A stretch of DNA of 15,377 bases from Caryophanales bacterium UBA1424 (GCA_002329705.1 DCUC01000010.1:1-15377); one strand, 5' to 3'; numbered from the stretch's first letter, positions 5,942 through 12,991 are shown. The notes: generated from the sequence alone by a model not told the origin. Program-made: numbers and translations.

Positions 5942-7456
5942 ATGTCTAAAAATGAAACTATTATCAGCCTAAAAAATGTTTCCAAGCAATTTGACGGCAC
6001 GCTCGTCGTCGATGCTTTTAATCTCGACATCAAGCGCGGAGAATTTGTGACGATCCTCGGGCCATCCGGCTGCGGAAAAACGACAACCTTGCGCATGATT
6101 GCCGGCTTTGAGACGCCCTCAAGCGGAGAAATATTGCTCAACGGCACGGATATTTCCGTACTTCCCCCTTATAAACGTCCGGTCAATACTGTCTTTCAAC
6201 GCTATGCCCTCTTTCCCCACCTTGATGTCTACGATAATATCGCCTTTGGTTTAAAACTTAAAAAGATTAACGAGACCTACACCGATAAAAACGGCGAAGA
6301 GAAAGTCCGATGCCGTCATCTGAGTATTGAGGAAATCGACGAAAAAGTCGCCAAAGCCTTAAAGATGGTCGACCTGGAAGAACTCGAAGACCGCGATGTG
6401 CAGACGCTTTCCGGCGGCCAGCAGCAAAGAGTGGCCATCGCCCGTTGCATCGTCAATGAACCAAAGATTTTATTACTCGATGAGCCCTTAGGAGCTCTCG
6501 ATCTCAAGATGCGCAAAGATATGCAACTCGAACTTAAGGCCATGCATGATAAATTGGGCATCACTTTTATCTATGTCACCCACGACCAAGAGGAAGCCCT
6601 GACGATGTCCGATACGATCGTCGTCATGAAAGACGGCGTCATTCAGCAGGTCGGTACACCGATGGACATCTATAATGAACCCGCCAATGCTTTTGTCGCC
6701 GACTTCATCGGAAATTCGAATATTTACAATGCGACGATGGTCGGACCAAAAGTCGTGCGCTTTATCAATGCCAACTTCCCGTGCGATGACGATTATCCGC
6801 TCAACGAAAAAGTCGATGTTGTCATCCGCCCCGAAGACGTCGAAATCGTCGCCAGCGGCAAAGGCATGGTCGAAGCCAAAATCGTCAATAAAATTTTTAA
6901 AGGAGTGCATTTTGAGTATGTCGTGATGGTCGGAAAGAATGAAGTTGTCGTGCAAAGCACGAAGGACTTTCCCGAGGCCGAACCGATCGCCCTTATCATC
7001 GATTCGGAAAGCATCCATGTCATGAAGAAAGAATTCACGATCAACAGTTTCTATGACGCCTGGATCAACAAAAACAATCAAGTCGTCATCGGCAATATCG
7101 CTTTTGATTGCGATGTGACAAAACTCGTCCCCCAATCAACGCTTGATCAAGATGGCTATGTCGTCAGCAAAAAAGGCGTGCGTTACGACTTTAACGATGC
7201 CGAAGTCGTCGCCGAGATTCAGTTAAGCGATATTGAACTCTCCGATGATATCAGCCAGGGTCAGACGACGGGAACGGTTGTCTCCATGCTTTACATCGGC
7301 GACCACTATCAGTACACGGTCCGCACCGAAGAGGAAGAAGATTTTGTCGTCGACACCCAGTATTTATTTAACGAAAACGATGTCGTTTCCATCAACGTTG
7401 CGCCGCAGCACATCTTGCTTCGCGTCAAAGGAGATATTGCTAAATATGAACTTTAA
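5942..7456 (+). CDS. potA: Spermidine/putrescine ABC transporter ATPase PotA, extended form
   Basis: The protein is the ATPase that drives polyamine import. All ABC elements are present: Walker A GPSGCGKTT at 40-48, Q-loop glutamine 86 in VFQRYALFPH, signature LSGGQQQR at 156-163, Walker B ILLLDEP at 176-182 and the switch His214 in VTHDQEEA. At 504 residues it is much longer than typical PotA proteins of about 350-380. Two additions explain this. One is a polar insertion of about 20 residues near 109-130 in the helical subdomain. The other is an enlarged C-terminal regulatory region, in which one TOBE-like block lies at about 290-360 (RPEDVEI and after) and a second at about 440-498. The ATG at 5942 follows GAGGTG at 5928-5933. 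It overlaps potB by 11 nt. The transporter identity is supported by the PotB, PotC and PotD genes that follow. The duplicated regulatory region is inference. Confidence 0.9.
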   Translation: MSKNETIISLKNVSKQFDGTLVVDAFNLDIKRGEFVTILGPSGCGKTTTLRMIAGFETPSSGEILLNGTDISVLPPYKRPVNTVFQRYALFPHLDVYDNIAFGLKLKKINETYTDKNGEEKVRCRHLSIEEIDEKVAKALKMVDLEELEDRDVQTLSGGQQQRVAIARCIVNEPKILLLDEPLGALDLKMRKDMQLELKAMHDKLGITFIYVTHDQEEALTMSDTIVVMKDGVIQQVGTPMDIYNEPANAFVADFIGNSNIYNATMVGPKVVRFINANFPCDDDYPLNEKVDVVIRPEDVEIVASGKGMVEAKIVNKIFKGVHFEYVVMVGKNEVVVQSTKDFPEAEPIALIIDSESIHVMKKEFTINSFYDAWINKNNQVVIGNIAFDCDVTKLVPQSTLDQDGYVVSKKGVRYDFNDAEVVAEIQLSDIELSDDISQGQTTGTVVSMLYIGDHYQYTVRTEEEEDFVVDTQYLFNENDVVSINVAPQHILLRVKGDIAKYEL

Positions 7457-8240
7457 GCGTAAATATCTGGCCATCCCGTATAGCCTTTTCTTGGCGCTTT
7501 TTGTCATCATACCGATCCTTTTGATCGTCTACTATGCCTTCTCTAATGCCGACGGGCAAATTTCATTTGATTCGCTCGTCCGTTTCTTTTCTTCGACGAC
7601 CAAACTGAATGTCTTGCTCGTCTCCTTTTTCATCGGCATCCTCAATACCCTTTTGTGTCTGATCATCGGCTATCCTCTCGCCTATTTTCTGGCCCGTAAG
7701 CAATACAACACAAATACCGTTTTAGTTTTGCTTTTTATCATGCCGATGTGGATCAATTTCGTGTTGCGGACGGGCGCCACTCGCGATTTGCTCACGTGGT
7801 TTGGCATCAATGGCGGACAATATCCCTATTTGGCGACGATGATCGGCATGGTCTATAACTTCTTGCCGTTTACCATCTTACCTCTTTACTCGACGATGCT
7901 TAAACTCGATCAGAGCCAAATTGAAGCGGCAGCGGACCTCGGCGCCAACCCTTTTCAAGTGTTTACCAAATCAATCCTCCCGCAGTCCTTGCCCGGCATC
8001 GTCTCGGCATCGACAATGGTCTTCATGCCGACGATGTCAAGCTATGTCATCTCTGATGTTCTTTCCGAAGGAAAAATAACGCTATTTGGCAATTCAATCT
8101 ATCTTAATTTCTCAAGTTCGCAGTGGAACGATGGCTCGTTCATGGCTTTGATCATGCTGGCGATTGTCGGCGTCACCTTGCTCATTTCCCGTCGCTTTAA
8201 TAAAGATGATTTTGCCTCGCGAGGTAGCAACCTATGGTAA
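7446..8240 (+). CDS. potB: Spermidine/putrescine ABC transporter permease PotB
   Basis: The 264-residue integral membrane protein has about six hydrophobic helices, beginning with YSLFLALFVIIPILLIVYYAF at about 12-32. It carries the ABC permease coupling motif EAAADLGANPFQVFTKSILPQ at about 160-180, which docks on PotA. The frame continues upstream inside potA, but the first residue of a sensible permease is the ATG at 7446, preceded by AAAGGAG at 7427-7433. Its start overlaps the potA stop by 11 nt, indicating translational coupling. The length matches PotB of other bacteria (about 275). The pair with PotC forms the heterodimeric channel. Identity as PotB rather than another type I permease rests on position and similarity. 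Confidence 0.88.
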   Translation: MNFKRKYLAIPYSLFLALFVIIPILLIVYYAFSNADGQISFDSLVRFFSSTTKLNVLLVSFFIGILNTLLCLIIGYPLAYFLARKQYNTNTVLVLLFIMPMWINFVLRTGATRDLLTWFGINGGQYPYLATMIGMVYNFLPFTILPLYSTMLKLDQSQIEAAADLGANPFQVFTKSILPQSLPGIVSASTMVFMPTMSSYVISDVLSEGKITLFGNSIYLNFSSSQWNDGSFMALIMLAIVGVTLLISRRFNKDDFASRGSNLW

Positions 8241-9097
8241 AAAGCAAAAAACTCTTCGCGAGCATCTATGTCTATCTCATATTGTTTTTGATGTATCTTC
8301 CGATTCTCGTCTTAATCGCATTTTCTTTTACCGAGGCGACGAACATCGGCGTCTGGACAGGTTTTTCATTAAACTTGTACGCTCGTCTTTTTCAAAGTCA
8401 GGAGATTATGGTCGCTCTTGGCAACACCCTTATCATCGCCTTTATCAGCGCCGCGATTTCGACGCTATTAGGAACCGCTGGAGCCATCGGAGCTTTTTAC
8501 AGTCGCAAGCGCACCCTCAAAGCCATCGAAGGCGTCACTCAGATTCCGATTGTCAATGCTGAAATTGTCATGGCATTATCCTTAACCGTCTTATTCGTCT
8601 TTGTCGGCAGCGTCATCTTTCGCGGACAATCGATCTTCGGTTTCTGGACTCTGCTCATCGGCCATGTCGTCTTGTCGGTGCCGTTTGTCTACATCTCGGT
8701 CCGCCCGAAATTGATGCAGCTTGATCCGCATCTATACGAGGCTGCTCTTGATTTGGGTGCCACTCCGCAAAAAGCCTTGTGGAAAGTCATTATTCCGCAG
8801 ATTATGCCGGGTATCCTATCAGGCTTTCTGCTGTCATTGACATTGTCGCTTGATGATTTTATTATCACGGCTTTTACCAGAGGCACGGGTCTCCTTAATG
8901 GAGAAGGGACCATCGAAACCTTATCGACGCTCGTCCAAGCCAAGATTAAGCGCGGGCCGATTCCGCCGGAAATGCGGGCGCTGACGCTCATTATCTTCAT
9001 CGTTGTCTTGCTCGTCGTCGTCGGTATTACTATTTATCGCAACAAAACCAAAAATGTGAAAAAAATTCGCAAGGGGAGGGAAAACCATGAATTTTAA
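8234..9097 (+). CDS. potC: Spermidine/putrescine ABC transporter permease PotC
   Basis: The 287-residue polytopic membrane protein is the second permease of the polyamine importer. The N-terminal helix (IYVYLILFLMYLPILVLIAF, about 11-30) is followed by further membrane segments. The coupling loop EAALDLGATPQKALWKVIIPQ lies at about 169-189, and SLDDFIITAF at about 205-214 is characteristic of PotC-type permeases. The ATG overlaps the potB stop by 7 nt (ATGGTAA) and has a GAGGT-like site just upstream. A very basic tail after the last helix ends inside the start of potD, which overlaps by 11 nt. This tight packing points to equal expression of the subunits. Confidence 0.9.
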   Translation: MVKSKKLFASIYVYLILFLMYLPILVLIAFSFTEATNIGVWTGFSLNLYARLFQSQEIMVALGNTLIIAFISAAISTLLGTAGAIGAFYSRKRTLKAIEGVTQIPIVNAEIVMALSLTVLFVFVGSVIFRGQSIFGFWTLLIGHVVLSVPFVYISVRPKLMQLDPHLYEAALDLGATPQKALWKVIIPQIMPGILSGFLLSLTLSLDDFIITAFTRGTGLLNGEGTIETLSTLVQAKIKRGPIPPEMRALTLIIFIVVLLVVVGITIYRNKTKNVKKIRKGRENHEF

Positions 9098-10679
9098 GAA
9101 GACATTGGCCGGAACATCAGCTGTTTTATTCTCTGCGCTTTTAATCGCCGCCTGTAGCGGTAATCAACCGCATGAAGGCGGTAGTCAAGTTCTCCGCATC
9201 TTGAACTGGGAAGACTACATTTATCTCAACGACCCCGAGAACGGCTATGAGGCCAAAAATTTAGTCGATCAATTTGAAGATTTTATCATGGACACCGAAG
9301 GAATTGAAGTCGATGTCGTTTACGACACATTTGATACCAACGAGACGATGCTCAACTCCTTGCAGACGGGTAAATCAGTATACGATCTCGTCTGTCCGAG
9401 TGACTACATGATTCAGAAGATGATTGCTAACGACATGCTCGAACCGCTTGATGATGCGGCGGCTAACATTCCCAATTACGAAACGTTTGCCTCGCCTTAC
9501 TTAAAGTCAATTTTTGATAATCTCGAGGCGACTAACGGCGTCACCCAAGAAGTTCATTCGGTCTCGGAATACGCGGTTGGATATATGTGGGGTACGTTTG
9601 GTATTTTATACAATCCGACATATGCGACTTTTGCGGACCGCGGTCTATCTTCCGACGATGTGATGAGTGATATGGAAGACTGGAATTCCCTTTGGAATGT
9701 CGATTATAAGGATACAATTTCGGTCAAAGATTCAATGCGCGACACATACTCGGTCGGCATCATGCGTGTCTACGACGAAGAAATCAGAACTCTGCAGGAT
9801 ACATATCTTGACGAAGCGAAAGCCGAATATGATCCCGCTTTATACAACGCACAGCTGACTGATATTTTCAACCGTTCAGATGCCGAGACGGTTGCCGCCG
9901 TCAAAGAGGAACTTCTTAAACTTAAAGAAAATATTTACGGCTTTGAAAACGATTCGGGAAAACAAGACATTGTCACTGGTAAAATTGGTATTAATCTCGC
10001 CTGGAGCGGCGATGCCGTCTACGCGATGGATCAGGCTGATGAAGAAACCGAAACCGAGCTCTATTACAACATGCCGGAAACCGGCGGAAATATCTGGTTT
10101 GACGGCTGGGTCATGCCCAAAAGCGATTCTTTAAATAAAGAATTGGCTCAGAAGTTTTTAAATTTTGTCTCGGATCCGGTCAATGCCGCTCAAAATATGG
10201 ACTATATCGGCTACAGCTCGTTTATCGGCGGTGAAGATATCAACACCCTTGTCCATGAGTGGTATGACGTTCGCGAAGATGAGTGGGAGACGCCGATTGA
10301 CGAGTGGAAACTCGCCAACGACATCACCGATGACTACATCGCCTATGATTTGACCTATTTCTTTGGCGACACTGTCGATACCGAGACGATTATCTATATC
10401 GAAGAAGATAGCGTCGGCCGTCAGCTCTATGCCCAATATCCCGAAGCGGACATGATTCCGCGCCTTTCTTTGATGCGCGATTTCGGCGATAATAATCGCT
10501 ATATTTTGGCGATGTGGGAAGAATTTAAAGCCAGTTCTTTACCGGGCTGGGCAATCGCTCTCATCGTCGTCGGTGTCCTCGCCGTAGCCGGGGTCGGAGG
10601 CTTCTTTTTATATCGCAAGAACCTCGCCAAAAAGAATCGGAGCGCCCGCCGCCAGCAAGCCGCTTCTTCACGGCGCTGA
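9087..10679 (+). CDS. potD: Polyamine-binding lipoprotein PotD with an added C-terminal membrane helix
   Basis: This is the extracellular spermidine/putrescine-binding component. A signal peptide ends in the lipobox LLIAAC with Cys23 as the lipidation site. The mature protein opens with VLRILNWEDYIY, and DTNETMLNSLQTGKSVYDLVCPSDY fits the PotD binding cleft region. NLAWSGDA and GGNIWFDGWVMPKS lie in the second lobe. At 530 residues it is far longer than E. coli PotD (about 348). The length comes from internal insertions, an acidic C-terminal extension and a hydrophobic helix at about 486-509. A strongly basic cytoplasmic tail rich in Arg and Lys follows. The protein thus appears held in the membrane at both ends. 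The ATG at 9087 follows GGGGAGGG at 9073-9080. It is the last gene of the operon, and no strong terminator is visible before the tRNA promoter. Confidence 0.9.
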   Translation: MNFKKTLAGTSAVLFSALLIAACSGNQPHEGGSQVLRILNWEDYIYLNDPENGYEAKNLVDQFEDFIMDTEGIEVDVVYDTFDTNETMLNSLQTGKSVYDLVCPSDYMIQKMIANDMLEPLDDAAANIPNYETFASPYLKSIFDNLEATNGVTQEVHSVSEYAVGYMWGTFGILYNPTYATFADRGLSSDDVMSDMEDWNSLWNVDYKDTISVKDSMRDTYSVGIMRVYDEEIRTLQDTYLDEAKAEYDPALYNAQLTDIFNRSDAETVAAVKEELLKLKENIYGFENDSGKQDIVTGKIGINLAWSGDAVYAMDQADEETETELYYNMPETGGNIWFDGWVMPKSDSLNKELAQKFLNFVSDPVNAAQNMDYIGYSSFIGGEDINTLVHEWYDVREDEWETPIDEWKLANDITDDYIAYDLTYFFGDTVDTETIIYIEEDSVGRQLYAQYPEADMIPRLSLMRDFGDNNRYILAMWEEFKASSLPGWAIALIVVGVLAVAGVGGFFLYRKNLAKKNRSARRQQAASSRR

Positions 10680-10705
10680 CATTTTTTGAAGTAATTTATT
10701 ACTTA

Positions 10706-10734
10706 TTGAAGGTTCAAAAGCCATTTGCTATAAT
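10706..10734 (+). promoter_or_regulatory. Strong promoter of the tRNA cluster
   Basis: TTGAAG (10706-10711) and a perfect TATAAT (10729-10734) are 17 nt apart, and TG two bases before the -10 gives an extended -10 element. Transcription would start at about 10741, only a few bases before the mature tRNA-Cys. Confidence 0.8.
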
Positions 10735-10744
10735 TACTTGCGCT

Positions 10745-10818
10745 GGTTCCTTAGCCAAGTGGTAAGGCAATTGACTGCAACTCAATGATCGTCGGTTCAA
10801 CTCCGATAGGAACCTCCA
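10745..10818 (+). tRNA. tRNA-Cys (anticodon GCA)
   Basis: The acceptor stem GGTTCCT pairs with AGGAACC. The anticodon stem ATTGA/TCAAT holds the loop CTGCAAC with anticodon GCA. The T-loop TTCAACT is normal and CCA is encoded at 10816-10818. The gene is separated from the next tRNA by 68 nt that contain a second promoter. Confidence 0.93.
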
Positions 10819-10830
10819 TTTATTTCTTAC

Positions 10831-10860
10831 TTGTATAATGTGAACTGCCTGGTTTATATT
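10831..10860 (+). promoter_or_regulatory. Internal promoter upstream of tRNA-Arg
   Basis: TTGTAT (10831-10836) and TATATT (10855-10860) are 18 nt apart, and both boxes are identical to those of the potA promoter. Transcription would begin near 10867, just ahead of the GC-rich hairpin and tRNA-Arg. Confidence 0.5.
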
Positions 10861-10867
10861 ATATGAG

Positions 10868-10882
10868 CCGCCATCTTGGCGG
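10868..10882 (+). other. GC-rich hairpin in the leader of tRNA-Arg
   Basis: CCGCCA and TGGCGG pair perfectly over 6 bp around a TCT loop. No T-run follows, so it is not a terminator. It sits 4 nt before tRNA-Arg and may mark the 5' end of the transcript from the internal promoter or guide precursor processing. Confidence 0.5.
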
Positions 10883-10886
10883 ACAC

Positions 10887-10963
10887 GCGCCCGTAGCTCA
10901 ACTGGATAGAGCGTTAGACTACGGATCTAAAGGTTACGGGTTCGACTCCTGTCGGGCGCGCCA
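10887..10963 (+). tRNA. tRNA-Arg (anticodon ACG)
   Basis: The acceptor GCGCCCG/CGGGCGC, D-stem GCTC/GAGC, anticodon stem TTAGA/TCTAA with loop CTACGGA, and T-loop TTCGACT are all intact. The anticodon ACG would be deaminated to ICG and read CGN codons. CCA is encoded. Confidence 0.95.
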
Positions 10964-10967
10964 GTGT

Positions 10968-11044
10968 CGGGATGTAGCGTAGCTTGGTATCGCGTCTGCT
11001 TTGGGAGCAGAAGGCCGCAGGTTCAAATCCTGTCATCCCGACCA
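10968..11044 (+). tRNA. tRNA-Pro (anticodon TGG)
   Basis: The acceptor CGGGATG/CATCCCG has the C1-G72 pair typical of bacterial tRNA-Pro. The anticodon stem TCTGC/GCAGA carries the loop TTTGGGA with anticodon TGG, and the T-stem GCAGG/CCTGT (one G-T pair) has the loop TTCAAAT. It starts only 4 nt after tRNA-Arg and encodes CCA. Confidence 0.95.
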
Positions 11045-11074
11045 TTACTATCCAAGCTCTGATTAGGAGTTTTA

Positions 11075-11148
11075 GGGGATATAGTTAAACGGGATAACAC
11101 TAGCTTTGCAAGCTTGAATTCGGAGTTCGATTCTCCGTATCTCCACCA
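11075..11148 (+). tRNA. tRNA-Ala (anticodon TGC)
   Basis: The acceptor GGGGATA pairs with TATCTCC and contains the G3-U70 wobble that defines alanine identity. The loop TTTGCAA carries anticodon TGC. The D-stem GTTA/TAAC and T-stem CGGAG/CTCCG are complete and CCA is encoded. The anticodon stem CTAGC/GCTTG has one T-T mismatch at its second pair. The order Arg-Pro-Ala agrees with Bacillus-type arrays. Confidence 0.9.
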
Positions 11149-11156
11149 AACGAAAT

Positions 11157-11233
11157 GGCTGCGTAGCTCAGTTGGCTAGAGCAATCGGTTCATACCCGGT
11201 GGGTCGAGGGTTCAAATCCCCCCGCAGCTACCA
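11157..11233 (+). tRNA. tRNA-Met, elongator (anticodon CAT)
   Basis: The loop TTCATAC has anticodon CAT. The acceptor GGCTGCG/CGCAGCT has a G1-U72 wobble, and the fourth and fifth pairs are U-A and G-C. These differ from the C-G pairs expected of tRNA-Ile2. The anticodon stem lacks the three consecutive G-C pairs of initiator tRNA, so this is elongator Met. It precedes the Ile2 gene as in Bacillus arrays. Confidence 0.88.
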
Positions 11234-11238
11234 TTTTC

Positions 11239-11314
11239 GGACCAATAGCTCAACGGTTAGAGCTCCCCGCTCATAACGGGTAGGTTCTAGGTTCGAATCC
11301 TAGTTGGTCCACCA
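11239..11314 (+). tRNA. tRNA-Ile2 (gene anticodon CAT, expected lysidine-modified)
   Basis: The anticodon reads CAT, but several features point to the minor isoleucine tRNA that TilS modifies to read ATA. The acceptor is GGACCAA/TTGGTCC, with C4-G69 and C5-G68 pairs recognised by TilS, and G1-C72 pairs normally. The position between Met and Ser matches Bacillus-type arrays, where Ile2 occupies this slot. CCA is encoded. An annotation program would probably call it Met from the anticodon alone. Confidence 0.8.
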
Positions 11315-11319
11315 GACGT

Positions 11320-11410
11320 GGAGGCTTACCCAAGCGGCTGAAGGGGTCGGTCTTGAAAACCGATAGAGGATGCAAGTCCTGCTAGGGTTCAAATCCCTAA
11401 GCCTCCGCCA
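11320..11410 (+). tRNA. tRNA-Ser (anticodon TGA)
   Basis: The 91-nt gene has the long variable arm expected of serine tRNA (about 11366-11387). The acceptor is GGAGGCT/AGCCTCC, the anticodon stem TCGGT/ACCGA carries TGA, and the T-stem is TAGGG/CCCTA with the loop TTCAAAT. G73 and CCA are encoded. It is the last tRNA of the cluster. Confidence 0.95.
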
Positions 11411-11423
11411 TTCACGATACTTA

Positions 11424-11455
11424 AGTCATATCCGCGGGTATGATTTTTTATTTAT
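11424..11455 (+). terminator. Rho-independent terminator of the tRNA cluster
   Basis: AGTCATATC (11424-11432) pairs with GGTATGATT (11437-11445) around a CGCG loop, giving a 9-bp stem with two G-T pairs. The run TTTTTT ends at 11449, followed by ATTTATTT. It lies 13 nt after tRNA-Ser. Confidence 0.7.
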
Positions 11456-11484
11456 TTAAGCCGATTTTTATATAATAAGATGTA

Positions 11485-11512
11485 TAACATATTGACAACC
11501 ATCAATGTGTTA
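11485..11512 (+). promoter_or_regulatory. Inverted-repeat operator of the arsR operon
   Basis: TAACATATTGA (11485-11495) and TCAATGTGTTA (11502-11512) are complementary at 10 of 11 positions around a 6-nt centre. The TTGA...TCAA core and AT-rich arms are typical of ArsR/SmtB-family operators. The site covers the -35 region of the arsR promoter, as expected for autorepression. Confidence 0.75.
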
Positions 11513-11521
11513 GAATAGTGT
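11492..11521 (+). promoter_or_regulatory. Promoter of the arsR operon, apparently giving a leaderless mRNA
   Basis: A perfect -35 TTGACA (11492-11497) lies inside the operator. The best -10 at allowed spacing is TAGTGT (11516-11521, 18 nt); TAGAAT at 11511-11516 looks better but leaves only 13 nt. Either choice starts the transcript at about 11522-11529. The arsR ATG is at 11528 and no Shine-Dalgarno sequence lies before it. Confidence 0.5.
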
Positions 11522-11527
11522 TTATGT

Positions 11528-11866
11528 ATGGCAAAAATAAATGATGAGCATTTTATTCAACTCATGAAAATACTTAGCGATACAACGCGTTTTGCGATCG
11601 TTCGCCTGCTTGCTCAAAAAGGCAGTCTTTGCGCTTGTAAGATTCTCGATTGCTTGCATATATCGCAAGGCACTTTATCGCATCATATGAAGGTTTTAAC
11701 AAACGCGAAAATTGTCAGCTGCAGCAAAGATGGTAAATGGCGGCATTATCGCCTTCTTCCACATTCCTTATACAAATTATCGACTTTTATTCAAGAGATC
11801 ACTCTTATTCCTTCCGAGACGACCGAAGAAAACTGTGCATGCTCAATTGATGTGATAGGCAAATGA
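11528..11866 (+). CDS. arsR: ArsR/SmtB-family metalloid-sensing repressor
   Basis: The 112-residue winged-helix protein would bind the inverted repeat just upstream and leave it when As(III), Sb(III) or a related ion binds. The fold signature is clear: ILSDTTRFAIVRLLAQKG at about 15-32, then LCACKILDCLHISQGTLSHHMKVL at 34-57, where HISQGTLSHHMKVL forms the recognition helix. A beta wing GKWRHYRL follows at 69-76. Cys35 and Cys37 sit at the LCAC position where classical ArsR proteins carry the metal-binding ELCVCD motif. Cys42 lies nearby, and a second CAC pair is at 103-105 near the C-terminus. No ribosome binding site precedes the ATG at 11528. The stop overlaps the permease start by 4 nt (ATGA). 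Arsenic is the likeliest inducer, but other thiophilic ions are possible. Confidence 0.88.
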   Translation: MAKINDEHFIQLMKILSDTTRFAIVRLLAQKGSLCACKILDCLHISQGTLSHHMKVLTNAKIVSCSKDGKWRHYRLLPHSLYKLSTFIQEITLIPSETTEENCACSIDVIGK

Positions 11867-12981
11867 CCAAACGAAAAATAACTATTATTATCGCTTCAAG
11901 TGTGGTGGCACTATTAGCGGCCGCTAACATTTTGGTTGGCATTATTGTTTCTTGGGATGCCGCAAAAGCGCCATGGAATTTTATTAGTTCGCAGATTTTG
12001 GGCATGAAGTGGCTCAACGATTTGATATGGAAAATTGTGCAAGCCGTCAGTGGCGTACACAGTTTAGAGACATGGCAATACAAAGTTCAATCGTCTATCC
12101 AGTTTTTTGTCTATGACATTATCAAAATTACCGTACTATTATGCTTTTTAATCTTTGTAATATCGTACATTCAATCGTATTTTCCGCCCGAACGCACAAA
12201 GAAAATATTGAGCAAGTATCACGGAATCGGCGCCAATATTATCGGGGCATTACTCGGAACCGTCACTCCTTTTTGCAGTTGTTCTTCTATCCCGATTTTC
12301 ATTGGATTTACACGCGCCGGTCTATCGACTGGAGTAACGTTTAGCTTTCTCATTTCAAGTCCGTTGGTGGATCTTGGCTCCTTAATGCTTCTGGTCGGGG
12401 TTTTTGGCTGGCCAATCGCAATTGCTTACGTCGTCGCTGGCCTCATTATTTCTGTCATTGGCGGAACGATTATTGAAAAAACCGGACTGGGAAAACATGT
12501 CGAAGACTTTGTTTCAAAGGGCGAGAGCGTCGATATAGAAAGTCCGGAATTAACAAGGAAAGATCGCATAATTTACGCTCGCGACCAAATGTGGGGAACA
12601 TTTAAAAAAGTATTTCCTTATATGCTGATTGGCGTGGCGATCGGAGCGGCAATTCATAATGTTATTCCGAGAGAATGGATTGAAAACATTTTAGGATCCG
12701 AAAAATGGTATGGAGTGCCTTTGGCGGCCCTTCTTGGCGCACCGATGTACGCCGATATTTTCGGGACATTGCCGGTCGCCGAAGCCCTTTACAACAAGGG
12801 CGCTGGCCTCGGCACAGTCTTGACTTTTATGATGAGTGTGACAGCTTTATCTCTTCCGTCATTAATCATGCTGCGGAAAGCCGTTAAACCCAAGTTGGTT
12901 ATCGCTTTTTTAATCATTGTTCTCATCGGAATTATTGCTATCGGCTATCTATTTAATTTGTTTGGGTACTTTTTCATATAG
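11863..12981 (+). CDS. ArsP/YraQ-type permease (UPF0718/DUF318), putative metalloid exporter
   Basis: The 372-residue membrane protein has about eight hydrophobic segments split by a polar loop near 205-245. The hallmark TVTPFCSCSSIPI at about 133-145, with Cys138 and Cys140, matches the conserved cysteine motif of the permease family that includes ArsP. ArsP is known to export trivalent organoarsenicals, and other relatives are linked to metal efflux. A second family block, LLGAPMYADIFGTLP, lies at about 290-304. Immediate 4-nt overlap with arsR shows coupled translation and supports a metalloid role. The isoleucine codons favour ATT (about 31 ATT, 14 ATC, 7 ATA by hand count) more than the upstream potC gene. 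A gene symbol is withheld because the transported compound is not shown by sequence. Confidence 0.82.
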   Translation: MTKRKITIIIASSVVALLAAANILVGIIVSWDAAKAPWNFISSQILGMKWLNDLIWKIVQAVSGVHSLETWQYKVQSSIQFFVYDIIKITVLLCFLIFVISYIQSYFPPERTKKILSKYHGIGANIIGALLGTVTPFCSCSSIPIFIGFTRAGLSTGVTFSFLISSPLVDLGSLMLLVGVFGWPIAIAYVVAGLIISVIGGTIIEKTGLGKHVEDFVSKGESVDIESPELTRKDRIIYARDQMWGTFKKVFPYMLIGVAIGAAIHNVIPREWIENILGSEKWYGVPLAALLGAPMYADIFGTLPVAEALYNKGAGLGTVLTFMMSVTALSLPSLIMLRKAVKPKLVIAFLIIVLIGIIAIGYLFNLFGYFFI

Positions 12982-12991
12982 GAGGAAAAAT

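Noticed and set aside
6488..7135. A 215-codon open frame on the minus strand inside potA
   Set aside because: It is a shadow of the GTC/ATC-rich codons of potA; it has no ribosome binding site and its composition is dominated by Asp, Ile and Phe.
10686..10706. AAGTAA/TTACTT hairpin after potD
   Set aside because: Six AT-rich pairs without a following T-run give too little support for a terminator of the pot operon.
11391..11410. Possible attachment site made from the 3' end of tRNA-Ser
   Set aside because: No second copy of the tRNA 3' end was seen downstream of the ars-type operon and there is no integrase gene in the window.
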